Origin: a virus
Direction: 5' to 3' (one strand)
IMG/VR virus record: IMGVR_UViG_3300030110_003523
Span: 1-22,281 of that record
DNA: 22,281 nt
The notes beneath the pieces are model-generated. The model had not been told where the DNA came from, did not search any database, and saw only the letters and a program-made list of their open reading frames with translations. Positions 12,065 to 21,016 of this stretch are shown one piece after another. A program made the translations under genes and the position numbers. The number at the start of each line of letters is the position of its first letter. Within the stretch, counting starts at the first letter, position 1.

Positions 12065-14518
12065 TTAAAATCCTCGATTGGTTATGTCCTGCTGACGCAA
12101 TTTTTCACGTTCCATAGCAGAATCTATACGCGCCGCCGTCTGTTTTTCCTGACTAGCTAACCGTTGCTGAAATTCCTGTGATCTTTGGGCTGCTTTTTGT
12201 GTATCAAGCTGCAACTCTGCTTGTTCCTGTGCAATATCTGCTTGAACCTGTTGTTGCTTTAACGCAAGTTCCTGCTGCTTCAACTGCACCAACGGATCTG
12301 GACCTTGTTGACCACCACCCGCTATCTGTTCGCTGAGTTGTTTTAAATTCTGCATTTCCTGCGCAATCATCTGCGCGGTCACCGATTGTAACTCTATTAC
12401 TTGTTCATCCGTTAATTGCTGTCCCTGCGTCTGTTGCATAAACTGCACCACCGCCATTTCATTCGCTTTTATCTGCACATGTTCTAATACGTGCTTTTGT
12501 AGCGCTCCGGCCACTCCCGGCGACTGCATTACCATGCCAGAAGCCCCAAAGGTTAAATGCGCCATAATATGTGCGTCGTGGTTTTGACCTTCAAACGCCT
12601 TTAACTGCGTACCTTCCAAAGCATCTATGTTTTCCTGCGCAGGGTCTTTCGGCACGGGGTCTTCGGTAGATTGCGGACGTAATAGCTTATCAACATCCCT
12701 GACCCCGAGCGCATCATACATCCTGCGATATGCCTCGTAAATATCATGTATTTCGGGAGCTTGCATTGCCAGTTGCATCTGCGTCTGGGCCAGAGAAATA
12801 CGCTGTGCCTGTGAAAATATGTTCGGGTTAGATACAGGTACTACATCAACGCGATCATCAAAATCCTGTTGCATGACGGCTTGATCGCCGCCTTCTACAG
12901 AATATGGATATATAGGCGGTAACGATTCGGACATAACCCGAGCTAACAACTTAAATTCCATCTTCATGGCGTAATGCAGGCGTTTATGCACGGCACTCAT
13001 TACCCGCGATCCCTGTTCCAGCATAGCAACCGTAGTACCTACTGCCGCTTGCTGATTACCATCACCAACCTTTAAATCGGTAATGGTGGCAAACCGTTGA
13101 CCTGCTTCTACTACAAACCCTAACAACTGAAATAGGGTAGAATCTGGACCTTTAAAAGGCAAAGGCATCAGACTATCTCGTATAGCACCACCGGGAGCGT
13201 CTATATCCCGAAATTCTCCGGGCTGAATTGGCTCGGCATCGTCCCTAATCCGTAAGCCACGGGCTTTAAATCCGGCGGGGAGGTTACTGAGAGTGCCAGC
13301 ATCTATAAGCTGGCGAAGGGCCGCTGTAGCGGTACGTGAAAGGCCCCCAATGGTGTGAATAAGCCCAAGTCCGTAAAAACCAAACCCCGGCAAAAACTTA
13401 TAATGAACAAAATATTGAATCTTGCGTTGTAGTTCGTCGTCCGCGTTGTAATTACGGCGGATAGCTAACACCTGACCGTTATCCTCGGAAATGGTTACCA
13501 CATAAGGTACTTTGATACCTGTGGGTTCGCCTTCCCCGTCACTCTCTTCAAATCCGGCTAAATCAAGGTCAACATGACATTCCAGCAACGTACAGTCATA
13601 GTCTATGTTTGTAGATTGGACCCCTTCAATGCGATCCATCTCACTACCTATCGAAGTGTGGTCTTCTGCCTGCGACGGCAACACGTTTACATCAAGGTAA
13701 AATCCCGATAATTGCTTTTTACGCAACTCGTTTAAAGGCATTTTTAAAACTTGTGTTACGTTCGGACAACTTTCAATGTCATTTGCTTCGTAGGGAACCA
13801 CTAAATGTTCCGCAGGAACAAATTTACTGACGGCTCGATCCAAGGTGCCGTCGTAATATACTTTTTTAAAGGTGGAACCTGCCAAAGGCAAATAAAACAG
13901 CATCTGATCGAATTCCGGGGTGTATTCCTCCATCACATTCGTGATGTAGTAATTCATAAATTCCTTGACACGCTTTGCCTGATCTTCTTTTTCCTTGGAC
14001 TTTTCGCCCATGACCGCTGTTCTTACCGGTCCTCCCGCAGGCAAAAGTTCGTTAAATGCCTGTGCTTGAAACTGTGTAGCGGCTTCCGCCAGCAAGGGAT
14101 GGGTTACGCCCGTCGCACCCCTAAAAGGCTCCGTTCTTTCCTCGTAGGTAAAACCAAGCAGTTCAAGACCGTTCGCATACGCATCTTCCCAATCTTTGCG
14201 GGAAGACTTGTTGGCTTCAAAATCGCCTAGAAGTTCTGATGCAACCCTGCCTAATTCCCTGTCGTCCAGTTCCTCGGCTAGGTTTCTAAAAAAATCGCCT
14301 TCATCAGGCGCGTTTGAGGCTGTAGGGTCAAAATCAATAATAACCCCGCCGTCTTCGGAGGATTCAATCTCAATGCCTTCCGGTAATTCAGGTGTGCCAC
14401 CCACAAGTGTACCGGGAGCCGCGATCTCTATATCAAGCTCCAAATCCTCTGCTGAATCGTTCGTGCTTCCCTGACGTGCCATTAAGGAAGCTAACGTTGC
14501 TTTGTCTCCGTTTGCCAT
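12065..14518 (-). CDS. Portal protein, SU10-type
   Basis: An 817-residue protein matching the portal family of SU10-like podoviruses. The N-terminal 80 residues are acidic and probably disordered. The body contains PFRGATGVTHPLLAEAATQF (about 131-150), FNELLPAGGPVRTAV, LAGSTFKKVYYDGTLDR and PGFGFYGLGLIHTIGGLSR. The last 130 residues are Gln-rich with a coiled coil (LKQQELALKQQQVQADIAQE), which may form the barrel that projects into the head. Twelve subunits would form the DNA entry ring and bind the terminase. GGAGGA precedes the ATG. The assignment is supported by pattern and by its place between terminase and scaffold. Confidence 0.88.
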   Translation of the reverse strand: MANGDKATLASLMARQGSTNDSAEDLELDIEIAAPGTLVGGTPELPEGIEIESSEDGGVIIDFDPTASNAPDEGDFFRNLAEELDDRELGRVASELLGDFEANKSSRKDWEDAYANGLELLGFTYEERTEPFRGATGVTHPLLAEAATQFQAQAFNELLPAGGPVRTAVMGEKSKEKEDQAKRVKEFMNYYITNVMEEYTPEFDQMLFYLPLAGSTFKKVYYDGTLDRAVSKFVPAEHLVVPYEANDIESCPNVTQVLKMPLNELRKKQLSGFYLDVNVLPSQAEDHTSIGSEMDRIEGVQSTNIDYDCTLLECHVDLDLAGFEESDGEGEPTGIKVPYVVTISEDNGQVLAIRRNYNADDELQRKIQYFVHYKFLPGFGFYGLGLIHTIGGLSRTATAALRQLIDAGTLSNLPAGFKARGLRIRDDAEPIQPGEFRDIDAPGGAIRDSLMPLPFKGPDSTLFQLLGFVVEAGQRFATITDLKVGDGNQQAAVGTTVAMLEQGSRVMSAVHKRLHYAMKMEFKLLARVMSESLPPIYPYSVEGGDQAVMQQDFDDRVDVVPVSNPNIFSQAQRISLAQTQMQLAMQAPEIHDIYEAYRRMYDALGVRDVDKLLRPQSTEDPVPKDPAQENIDALEGTQLKAFEGQNHDAHIMAHLTFGASGMVMQSPGVAGALQKHVLEHVQIKANEMAVVQFMQQTQGQQLTDEQVIELQSVTAQMIAQEMQNLKQLSEQIAGGGQQGPDPLVQLKQQELALKQQQVQADIAQEQAELQLDTQKAAQRSQEFQQRLASQEKQTAARIDSAMEREKLRQQDITNRGF

Positions 14519-14537
14519 TTAAGTTCCTCCGACCCTC

Positions 14538-17252
14538 CTATGCTACAGCACCGGAGTGCATATTCCTAGCTATTTGAGCCAGTGACGCCATGCCCCGTGG
14601 GCGGTGGTTCATGTCCCGCGCCACAGAAGCAAGAGAAGACACGCCGCCACCCGATTGAAACTTAGATAACGGTTTTTGAGTAAACGCTTCTTTCATTTTT
14701 TCTGTAAGCGGTAAATACCAAACCATGTGTCCTCGGGTCGGTTCCTTCGTGGCCGTGTTTCGCTGGGGTATTTCCAGTTTTTTAAGCTCCACGCCGTATT
14801 TTTTTGCAATTTCTTTTGCGTGGTTTTTAATAATACCATCGTAAGCTGTAAAGTCTGTACCGGGGTAACGCAAATTTTGAATAGCATCGGGGGTAAAGGC
14901 TAACCCGTCTTTATTATTTACCGACGCTTCCTGAACCATTCTGTCAAAAGAAAGTTGCATCCAGTTATTTTTAAAAGGGGCGTCTGGCACTGCAAAACTA
15001 CCTTGATCTTCTCTAAAATATTTACCTACCCACCCCCGTGGATTAAACCACCTGTCGTTTTCTATTCGATACGCCGACTCTTTAAACAATTTAGTCAGTT
15101 CCGGGGCTTCTTTACGAAATATACTAACCTTTTCGTTATCTACTGCTTTATCGTAAGCGTCAGTTCCTATGCTTAACGTGGGCTTTTTTTCAGCAACGTT
15201 TTTTAGTGCTTTTCGCTGAAACTGTTCACGGCTCATTGGAAGCCGGTCGGCTGATCTAGGTTCGTTTATAAAATCTAAAATCAAAGATTTTTCAAAATTA
15301 CGCGCTTTTTGGTGCCAATCTGACTGAATCTCTTCTATATACAAAGCGTCAAACAATTTATCCTTTTTACCTTTAACTTCTTCCAATAATACGCGGTCGT
15401 TATAGCGTATGTGCGAAAAAGTATTGTCCGCAATATGATAATGATCTTCTTTAAAAGGTATGCCACTTAACGGGTCTGTTTCCGTGGACAACGCTAATAA
15501 TTTTAAGTTTTTAGGGGGTTCCACTAATTCACTATAATGTTCGATACCAAGCGTATCTCGTATATCGTAAAGTTGCCGAGCTTGCGTTACATACTCACTG
15601 TCCTCCATGTTGTAGTCCACATCTTCCTTATTACTAGAAAGAAATTTTTCTCTAATTGGAACCGAGTTTTTTTCTATGTAACGAGCAACCTCGCTGGGTG
15701 TTACCCTAGTTTTTTCATCAAAGGCTTCTTTTAACACCTCTATTAACTCTTCTTCCGGCAAATCACGGGCAAGCTCATAAGCGTCGTCGCTTACCCCAAT
15801 CCGAGAAAGAGGTTTTAAGGCTTCCGAAGTCACGCCTTTTATCCCTTTTTTCGTCGCAGTGCTTTTTATTTTGTTTAGTAACTGATCCAAAGGCTGCTTT
15901 TGATCTTTCATTCCACGTAATACCATTAACACAGGTGATTCATACGCCCCTATGTTTTCATTAACTGGAACATCGCCAAGTAATTGACCAAAATTTAGTG
16001 GAAAACGATTAAAAACGTCAGGTTGTGTGTAAGCGTCTATTAATTTTTTTAAATAATTGTCCTTGGCTTCTTTAAATTTTTCTGGACTACCACCTAAAAT
16101 GGTTGAAAATTCGTCATCTTGAGCTTCTTGCATCTGACTTATGTGATAACCTAAACCTAAACTGTTCGCAGGGTCACGTCGAGTTCCAATATCCGGTGTG
16201 CCTGCTATCAACGCTTTTTCTCTTGCTTGCATTTCAGCAAGGTCTTTAAAATCGTCTACGTTTATCTTCGGGCTTTCTATGCCTTGCCGTTCAACCGCAG
16301 CCCGAGAGGAGAAACGTCCGGGTTCGTATTGTTCTTTTAAAAATTTTTCTTGGTTTCGTATGGCTTCTTTTATGTTGGCTAAACCGGTGTCAGGGGCTTG
16401 CGTCGAAACAGGCGGTACAAAGCCCTCTTTTGCACTAATATGCGATTGAAGTGCAGATAATATATCCCTAGTAAGCACTTTTTTTGATACGTCACTACTG
16501 TACGGGCTGCGCTTTAAAAAAATTGTGCCGCCTTCTAAAAAAACGTCGGATTTTGGAGCAAATTTTTTGGAATCGTCAGTGTAGGTTATTTTAAGGTTTT
16601 TTAATTCGGGATACGCCGCAAACCCTTCAGGCCAATCTATAAAATCCTTAACTTTACCTGCCCGGACTTTTTGAGGAAGATCGCTTTCAAAATCTTCTCT
16701 CATTTTTACTTTAGCGTTAAGCGCTTTATCGTCTATTTTAAAATTGTCTAGCGGTATAATTGTTCCCAACTTATCTTCAAGCAAACGCAATTGGCCTGTT
16801 TGTTCAAACACTTCTTCATCAGGTACGCCTCGTCTTATTTTTGTTGCGGCTTCGGCAATTTTTTCTTTAGGCGCGTTTTTTGCTTTTATTCCTGCCATCA
16901 TCGCCAACGTAGGTGCGACTACATCCGCGCCTATGCCCGCTACATCCCCAACCCCACCAACTACGTCCAGTGCCGCAAACGTGGATTCTAAAGGCGTGGA
17001 CTTTTGTCCATAACCCAACCGAGTCAGGTACGGGCCAATGCCCGCTACCGGGTCTACCAAAGACAATAAAGGTTTTTCTTGTTCCAGATAACGCGAAAAA
17101 CTTTCCAATCCTTGTCCTATTTTAGCTACCGTCGGATAACGGGGAGCCTCTATACGGCTTGTTTCTTCGGGGAAAATCTGACTGTAATAATCCGTCGGAT
17201 CGTCAATGCGGGATTGTAGTTCTTGCTCCAAGTTTGTACGGGTATCAGCCAT
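14538..17252 (-). CDS. Large polyvalent-type protein with degenerate peptidase-like domain
   Basis: A 904-residue protein. A Gly/Ala-rich hydrophobic stretch lies at about 90-122. Residues 137-280 resemble a phage polyvalent domain (I believe LPD23): GVPDEEVFEQTG, EGFAAYPELKNL, then a helix where relatives have an HExxH-like site. Here it reads ILSALQSHISAKEGF (264-278), so zinc binding looks lost. Residues 603-860 match another phage-associated region with HIRYNDR, IEEIQSDWHQKARNF, VPDAPFKNNW and AKKYGVELKKLEI. The tail carries FQSGGGVSSLASVARDM. Polyvalent proteins are thought to enter the host with phage DNA and counter defences. The start overlaps the previous gene by eight bases. Confidence 0.7.
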   Translation of the reverse strand: MADTRTNLEQELQSRIDDPTDYYSQIFPEETSRIEAPRYPTVAKIGQGLESFSRYLEQEKPLLSLVDPVAGIGPYLTRLGYGQKSTPLESTFAALDVVGGVGDVAGIGADVVAPTLAMMAGIKAKNAPKEKIAEAATKIRRGVPDEEVFEQTGQLRLLEDKLGTIIPLDNFKIDDKALNAKVKMREDFESDLPQKVRAGKVKDFIDWPEGFAAYPELKNLKITYTDDSKKFAPKSDVFLEGGTIFLKRSPYSSDVSKKVLTRDILSALQSHISAKEGFVPPVSTQAPDTGLANIKEAIRNQEKFLKEQYEPGRFSSRAAVERQGIESPKINVDDFKDLAEMQAREKALIAGTPDIGTRRDPANSLGLGYHISQMQEAQDDEFSTILGGSPEKFKEAKDNYLKKLIDAYTQPDVFNRFPLNFGQLLGDVPVNENIGAYESPVLMVLRGMKDQKQPLDQLLNKIKSTATKKGIKGVTSEALKPLSRIGVSDDAYELARDLPEEELIEVLKEAFDEKTRVTPSEVARYIEKNSVPIREKFLSSNKEDVDYNMEDSEYVTQARQLYDIRDTLGIEHYSELVEPPKNLKLLALSTETDPLSGIPFKEDHYHIADNTFSHIRYNDRVLLEEVKGKKDKLFDALYIEEIQSDWHQKARNFEKSLILDFINEPRSADRLPMSREQFQRKALKNVAEKKPTLSIGTDAYDKAVDNEKVSIFRKEAPELTKLFKESAYRIENDRWFNPRGWVGKYFREDQGSFAVPDAPFKNNWMQLSFDRMVQEASVNNKDGLAFTPDAIQNLRYPGTDFTAYDGIIKNHAKEIAKKYGVELKKLEIPQRNTATKEPTRGHMVWYLPLTEKMKEAFTQKPLSKFQSGGGVSSLASVARDMNHRPRGMASLAQIARNMHSGAVA

Positions 17253-19212
17253 AAAGCGTAGACATCACACCTGTCTGCATATCTGGATCAATCGCCATCT
17301 GCTTGCGAACGACACGCTCCTCCATGACATACTGGTTGTCCCGTGGGTCGCGTACCGTGCGCTCTGTTACGGTGACATCTCCGCCATGACCTAAACTAGC
17401 AACAAAATTAGGGCTTGCTGAAATCATAGCGTCTTGTTTTTCACGTAACTTTCTATTCATACCAAGAAACCCGTCACTTTGCGGTAAAGAATATCCGTAC
17501 ATAGCCGCTAGTTCTTCTACCGTAATTCCTTGCTCTGCCGCCATTTTTTCCCGCATCTTTTTATTTATTCCGAGAAAGCCATCGCTTTCAAAAAGTTTTG
17601 CGATGCTTCCTTGCTTTGGCATTTTTGCTTGAGTATCAATCTCGACTCTCGGGGCTATTGGGTCACCACCTTGGTTCATAGGCACGGGCATTGTTCCACG
17701 TGGAACAGCCATCGCCCGTTGTGCCAGCATTTTATTCACTGTGTCAGAACGTCGTTGCAAAAAAGATTCTATGCCTTGCCCCGTGACTTCTGAATCCACA
17801 TCGTTGTACATAGACGCTACACCACCGCCCCCGGCAAACAAGCCTTGTGCTTTTAACGCATCTCGCTGTGCTAATACCGAATCATCATACCGACGGCGGT
17901 CAAAAGAATTTAAAAACGCGGCTTGCTCCTCGGTCAGGTTTCCTGCGTCAGCTTGCTGCAACAAAAAGTCCATGTTTGCCGCTTGTTGTGCGCTAACCGC
18001 TGGAACTTGTTGCGCATCGAAAGACGACTGATATCCTCCTAACGCTTCAGCACCTGCGTCTCTGTTAAGTGCTGCGACATCAACCGTATTGCCAATACCA
18101 CTAACACCAATTCCACCTGTTTGACCTTGCGATGCCTGATACGCCATCAAAGCGTTGTACTGTTCTTCTGTTAACGTGGATTTATCGGGATTTGCCTGTT
18201 GCAAAAATTGCACACGACCGGGGTTGACTTGACCTAAAACACCTTCCTGCGCCCTGTTTAATAAAAAATCTAGGTTTTTGTTGCGTTCTGTAGCAAATTC
18301 TGAAACAGGTGGGGGCGGTTCGCCGCCACCGCCTTGATAACTTCCTACGTCAATATCACCGCTACTTCCCTGCGGGGTAAGATCCCCGCCGGCGGGAGCC
18401 ACCGGTGTTTCTGGACGAACGATAGAAGGTGTCGGCTCGGTCGGAGGTGTGTACGGATAACGGGTATTTAACAAGGTTCCTACGTTTTCATAAGGGTCTG
18501 TGCGTTCAAACGGCGCGTAGGGGTCGTATGTGTCATACACCGACGCCGGGTCGGCACGGTAAATAACATCCTCTGCTGTGTATTCCGGCTGACCGTAATA
18601 CGCACGAATAGTTTTTGGGGAGGCATCAAAAAGGGTTGTTTCGGGATTGTAAAATAAACCTACCCCCGGACTCTCCGACTCGCCACTATACCGGCTAGAG
18701 TTCTGGTTAAGAATATTTTCCGGTAGCTGCGACATTTGTTCGGGACTTAACCTTTGCCACATGCGCGTGTTGGGATCATAGTAAATAAACCGCGTATCTG
18801 CGCTGTTTGCGTCAAAAGCCGTGTTTTTATTGGGTCCACTATTTGTTAAGGGGGCGTCAACCCCATACCTATTTTTCGCCCACTCCCCTGTGTATTGATA
18901 TATATTACGTCCCGTGGAGTCTACCAAGCCTTCGCCTTGGTCCGAAAACCCCCAGAGGTCTATAATTTGATAATTGGTTTGTATGGTGTTTGGTGCTGCT
19001 CCAAACCTAGAGCCGGGTTGAGCTAATGTTTTATCTCCTGCGCCGCCCGAAGGGTTTTGCAAAGACAAGGAACTTCCCATAGGTCCCGTCATTCCCGATA
19101 AATTAAGTGGAATATCGTATTGCTGGGTGTCTGGGTTGTAATAATACACTTGCCCGTTAATAACTCTCGTTCCGCTGTCTCCCGTAATATTTGCTGTTCC
19201 CGGTCCTGCCAT
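17245..19212 (-). CDS. Low-complexity probable virion protein with internal repeats
   Basis: A 655-residue Gly/Pro/Gln/Tyr/Ser-rich protein, probably extended for most of its length. It has three repeats of the form (Y/F)Y(N/D)P(D/N/E)T followed by an aromatic residue (near 24, 144 and 187), two copies of N(L/M)DFLLx(R/Q)A (313 and 413), and two of SDGFLG(I/M)N(K/R)K(M/L)REK (543 and 579). GLFAGGGGVASMYNDV (458-472) resembles the C-terminus of the next gene product. No enzyme or membrane domain was recognised. Encoded between terminase and polyvalent protein, it may be an internal or ejected virion protein. Confidence 0.7.
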   Translation of the reverse strand: MAGPGTANITGDSGTRVINGQVYYYNPDTQQYDIPLNLSGMTGPMGSSLSLQNPSGGAGDKTLAQPGSRFGAAPNTIQTNYQIIDLWGFSDQGEGLVDSTGRNIYQYTGEWAKNRYGVDAPLTNSGPNKNTAFDANSADTRFIYYDPNTRMWQRLSPEQMSQLPENILNQNSSRYSGESESPGVGLFYNPETTLFDASPKTIRAYYGQPEYTAEDVIYRADPASVYDTYDPYAPFERTDPYENVGTLLNTRYPYTPPTEPTPSIVRPETPVAPAGGDLTPQGSSGDIDVGSYQGGGGEPPPPVSEFATERNKNLDFLLNRAQEGVLGQVNPGRVQFLQQANPDKSTLTEEQYNALMAYQASQGQTGGIGVSGIGNTVDVAALNRDAGAEALGGYQSSFDAQQVPAVSAQQAANMDFLLQQADAGNLTEEQAAFLNSFDRRRYDDSVLAQRDALKAQGLFAGGGGVASMYNDVDSEVTGQGIESFLQRRSDTVNKMLAQRAMAVPRGTMPVPMNQGGDPIAPRVEIDTQAKMPKQGSIAKLFESDGFLGINKKMREKMAAEQGITVEELAAMYGYSLPQSDGFLGMNRKLREKQDAMISASPNFVASLGHGGDVTVTERTVRDPRDNQYVMEERVVRKQMAIDPDMQTGVMSTLYG

Positions 19213-19217
19213 AATTT

Positions 19218-20681
19218 TTACCCGTAATAGACTCGTGGTGTTAGTGACATATCTTTATCTTCCCAATCGTCCGAAGGTAACTGTACAAAATTACCCTGAC
19301 GATATCTCATCAAAGCTTGGGTCGTGCTGTCCACCAAGTCGTCATGTTCCCCGTTAGGGAATGCAGCACATTCTTCTATGACCTCGTCCGCCCATGTTTC
19401 ATCGGGTGCCCAGATCATTCCGCTTTCAAAAAGCGGGGATACACTATGTACCCTTGACAACTTATCATTTCCTCGGCTCGGCGTAAAGTTTACCACAGGA
19501 ATTCCCATGTTGCGTAATTCGTGTGTCAAGGGCATTCCACTCGCCTTCGCTTCAATAATTACCGTTTCCGGTTCCCAAAAGTTATATTCTTCCAGCGCGA
19601 TGGTTTTTAATTCAGGAAATTCCCACCGACCTTTGCTCGATGCCAGCAAAATTAAATGCGCAACCGTACCTTCTTCCGGGTAAAACACACCCCACGTTGT
19701 GATCGCACTGTAGTCCGCTGTCTCCCGTTTTGAAAACGCCGTGTCATAACTTTGTATTACATACTCCAGTTGCGGGATTTCTGAGTGTTCCCACCGGTTC
19801 CACCACTCCCTTTTCAAAATACTGGCTTCTTCACTCGTGGGATTCTGCTGATACTGCGCATTCCATTTACTTAGTGGAATCGACGCTTTTACCGCCGTTA
19901 AGTCCTTTTTTGACCAGAATTCAGGCCAACAGGGGTCCCCAGACGGCATTTCCATAGGAAATTCGATCAATTCCCACTGGTCTGCCAAGGGATCTTTCAT
20001 CTGCGCACGCATCAATTGACCCGTTAAATCCTTCTCGGACCACCTTGTCATCACCAGAATAATGGTTCCACCGGGCTGTAGCCGCTGACGAGGACCACCT
20101 GTGTACCAATCCCATGCGTCATCAAAGCCTGCGTTGGACATTGCGGTCTGTTCCGAGTGCGGATCGTCAATAATAATCAAATCACCACCACGACCAGCGA
20201 GGTTTGAGCCAACGCCCACGGCATAATACATACCGCCCCTGCTGGTATCCCACCGCCCGGATGCCTTGGAATCCGCTGCAAGGCGCGTATTATCAAAAAT
20301 TTCCTGATATTCCTCGCGTTCCAACAGGTTTTTAACCTTTCTACCAAAGTTAACCGCAAGTTCCGTGGTGTGTGTCGCCTGAATTATCTTCATTGCGGGG
20401 TTTTTCCCTATCAACCATGCAGGGAACAGGAAGCTTGCAAACTCTGACTTGGTGTGTCGAGGCGGCATATTGACGATTAAACGCTTTACTTCGCCCTTGG
20501 CTACCCGTTCAAGCTTGTCTGCAATAACCTTATGGTGGTGCCCTGCAATGAACTCGGGCCACATGGCTCTGACAAAGGTCAAAAAACTATCTTGGCACGC
20601 TTCGAGGCGGCTTAACTGCGCCAAACGAAGCTCTAATTTGAGTCTTTTGTCTTCAATTTCTGGTGTTTCTACACGGCTCAT
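19218..20681 (-). CDS. terL: Terminase large subunit
   Basis: A 487-residue DNA packaging motor protein. The ATPase shows the Walker A-type loop MPPRHTKSE (72-80), Walker B LIIIDDP (168-174) and a coupling-type motif MTRW (211-214). The C-terminal nuclease shows acidic residues Asp313 in SYDTAF, Glu377 in VIIEAKASG and Asp447-Asp448 in EHDDLVD, as in the RNase H-like terminase nuclease. It docks on the portal, pumps DNA and cuts concatemers. It is the first gene of the late operon. AGGG lies seven bases before the ATG. No small terminase subunit gene was found in the window. Confidence 0.93.
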   Translation of the reverse strand: MSRVETPEIEDKRLKLELRLAQLSRLEACQDSFLTFVRAMWPEFIAGHHHKVIADKLERVAKGEVKRLIVNMPPRHTKSEFASFLFPAWLIGKNPAMKIIQATHTTELAVNFGRKVKNLLEREEYQEIFDNTRLAADSKASGRWDTSRGGMYYAVGVGSNLAGRGGDLIIIDDPHSEQTAMSNAGFDDAWDWYTGGPRQRLQPGGTIILVMTRWSEKDLTGQLMRAQMKDPLADQWELIEFPMEMPSGDPCWPEFWSKKDLTAVKASIPLSKWNAQYQQNPTSEEASILKREWWNRWEHSEIPQLEYVIQSYDTAFSKRETADYSAITTWGVFYPEEGTVAHLILLASSKGRWEFPELKTIALEEYNFWEPETVIIEAKASGMPLTHELRNMGIPVVNFTPSRGNDKLSRVHSVSPLFESGMIWAPDETWADEVIEECAAFPNGEHDDLVDSTTQALMRYRQGNFVQLPSDDWEDKDMSLTPRVYYG

Positions 20682-20773
20682 TAGGGGACCCTAGCGTTTC
20701 TCTAATTATGCGATTTTATCAGACGGTACGATTAACTCAACTATAAAATTTTTTACCCTAAAAGGGGACCCTA
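20682..20773. repeat. Two copies of AGGGGACCCTA, 80 bases apart
   Basis: Identical 11-base copies lie at 20683-20693 and 20763-20773. The first is extended to a near-palindrome (TAGGGGACCCTA) that abuts the terL start codon, and on the minus strand it supplies the AGGG Shine-Dalgarno. The pair brackets the predicted late promoter. A role as terminase recognition site or regulator site is possible but only inferred. Confidence 0.7.
20713..20740 (-). promoter_or_regulatory. Predicted sigma70-type promoter for the late operon
   Basis: On the minus strand, a -35 hexamer TTGAGT (20740-20735, four of six matches) is separated by 16 bases from a -10 hexamer TAAAAT (20718-20713, five of six). The inferred start would lie about 20 to 30 bases before the terL ATG. 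No phage RNA polymerase gene or repeated phage-type promoter was seen. Confidence 0.45.
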
Positions 20774-20793
20774 ACATCTTTTTGTGTTTGTTT

Positions 20794-20838
20794 AGTTAGT
20801 AAGCACTAACAAACCTTTATAAGTTAGTAAGCACTAAC
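20794..20838. promoter_or_regulatory. Tandem palindromic operator-like sites
   Basis: A 17-base sequence, AGTTAGTAAGCACTAAC, is present twice (20794-20810 and 20822-20838) with a 28-base repeat distance. Each contains inverted arms GTTAGT and ACTAAC around a 4-base centre. A TATAAA hexamer on the minus strand (20821-20816) lies between them. The spacing is a little under three helical turns. Such paired dyads are typical binding sites for dimeric repressors; TetR-type operators often have this form. No regulator gene is in the window. Confidence 0.6.
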
Positions 20839-21016
20839 TAACTTAATAAACCCCCTTTTTTGGAGCGGTACGAATTTACTGGTAATTATTTGCGAGAAAC
20901 ATGCCTCAAGCCCCCGTCCGCCACGCGGCGCGGCGCGTGCGGCGCGGATCGCCTCGAAACCCGCGTAAATGCTAGGTTTTAGCCTCAATTCCGGAATCCT
21001 AAAAGCCCGGAGGCGC

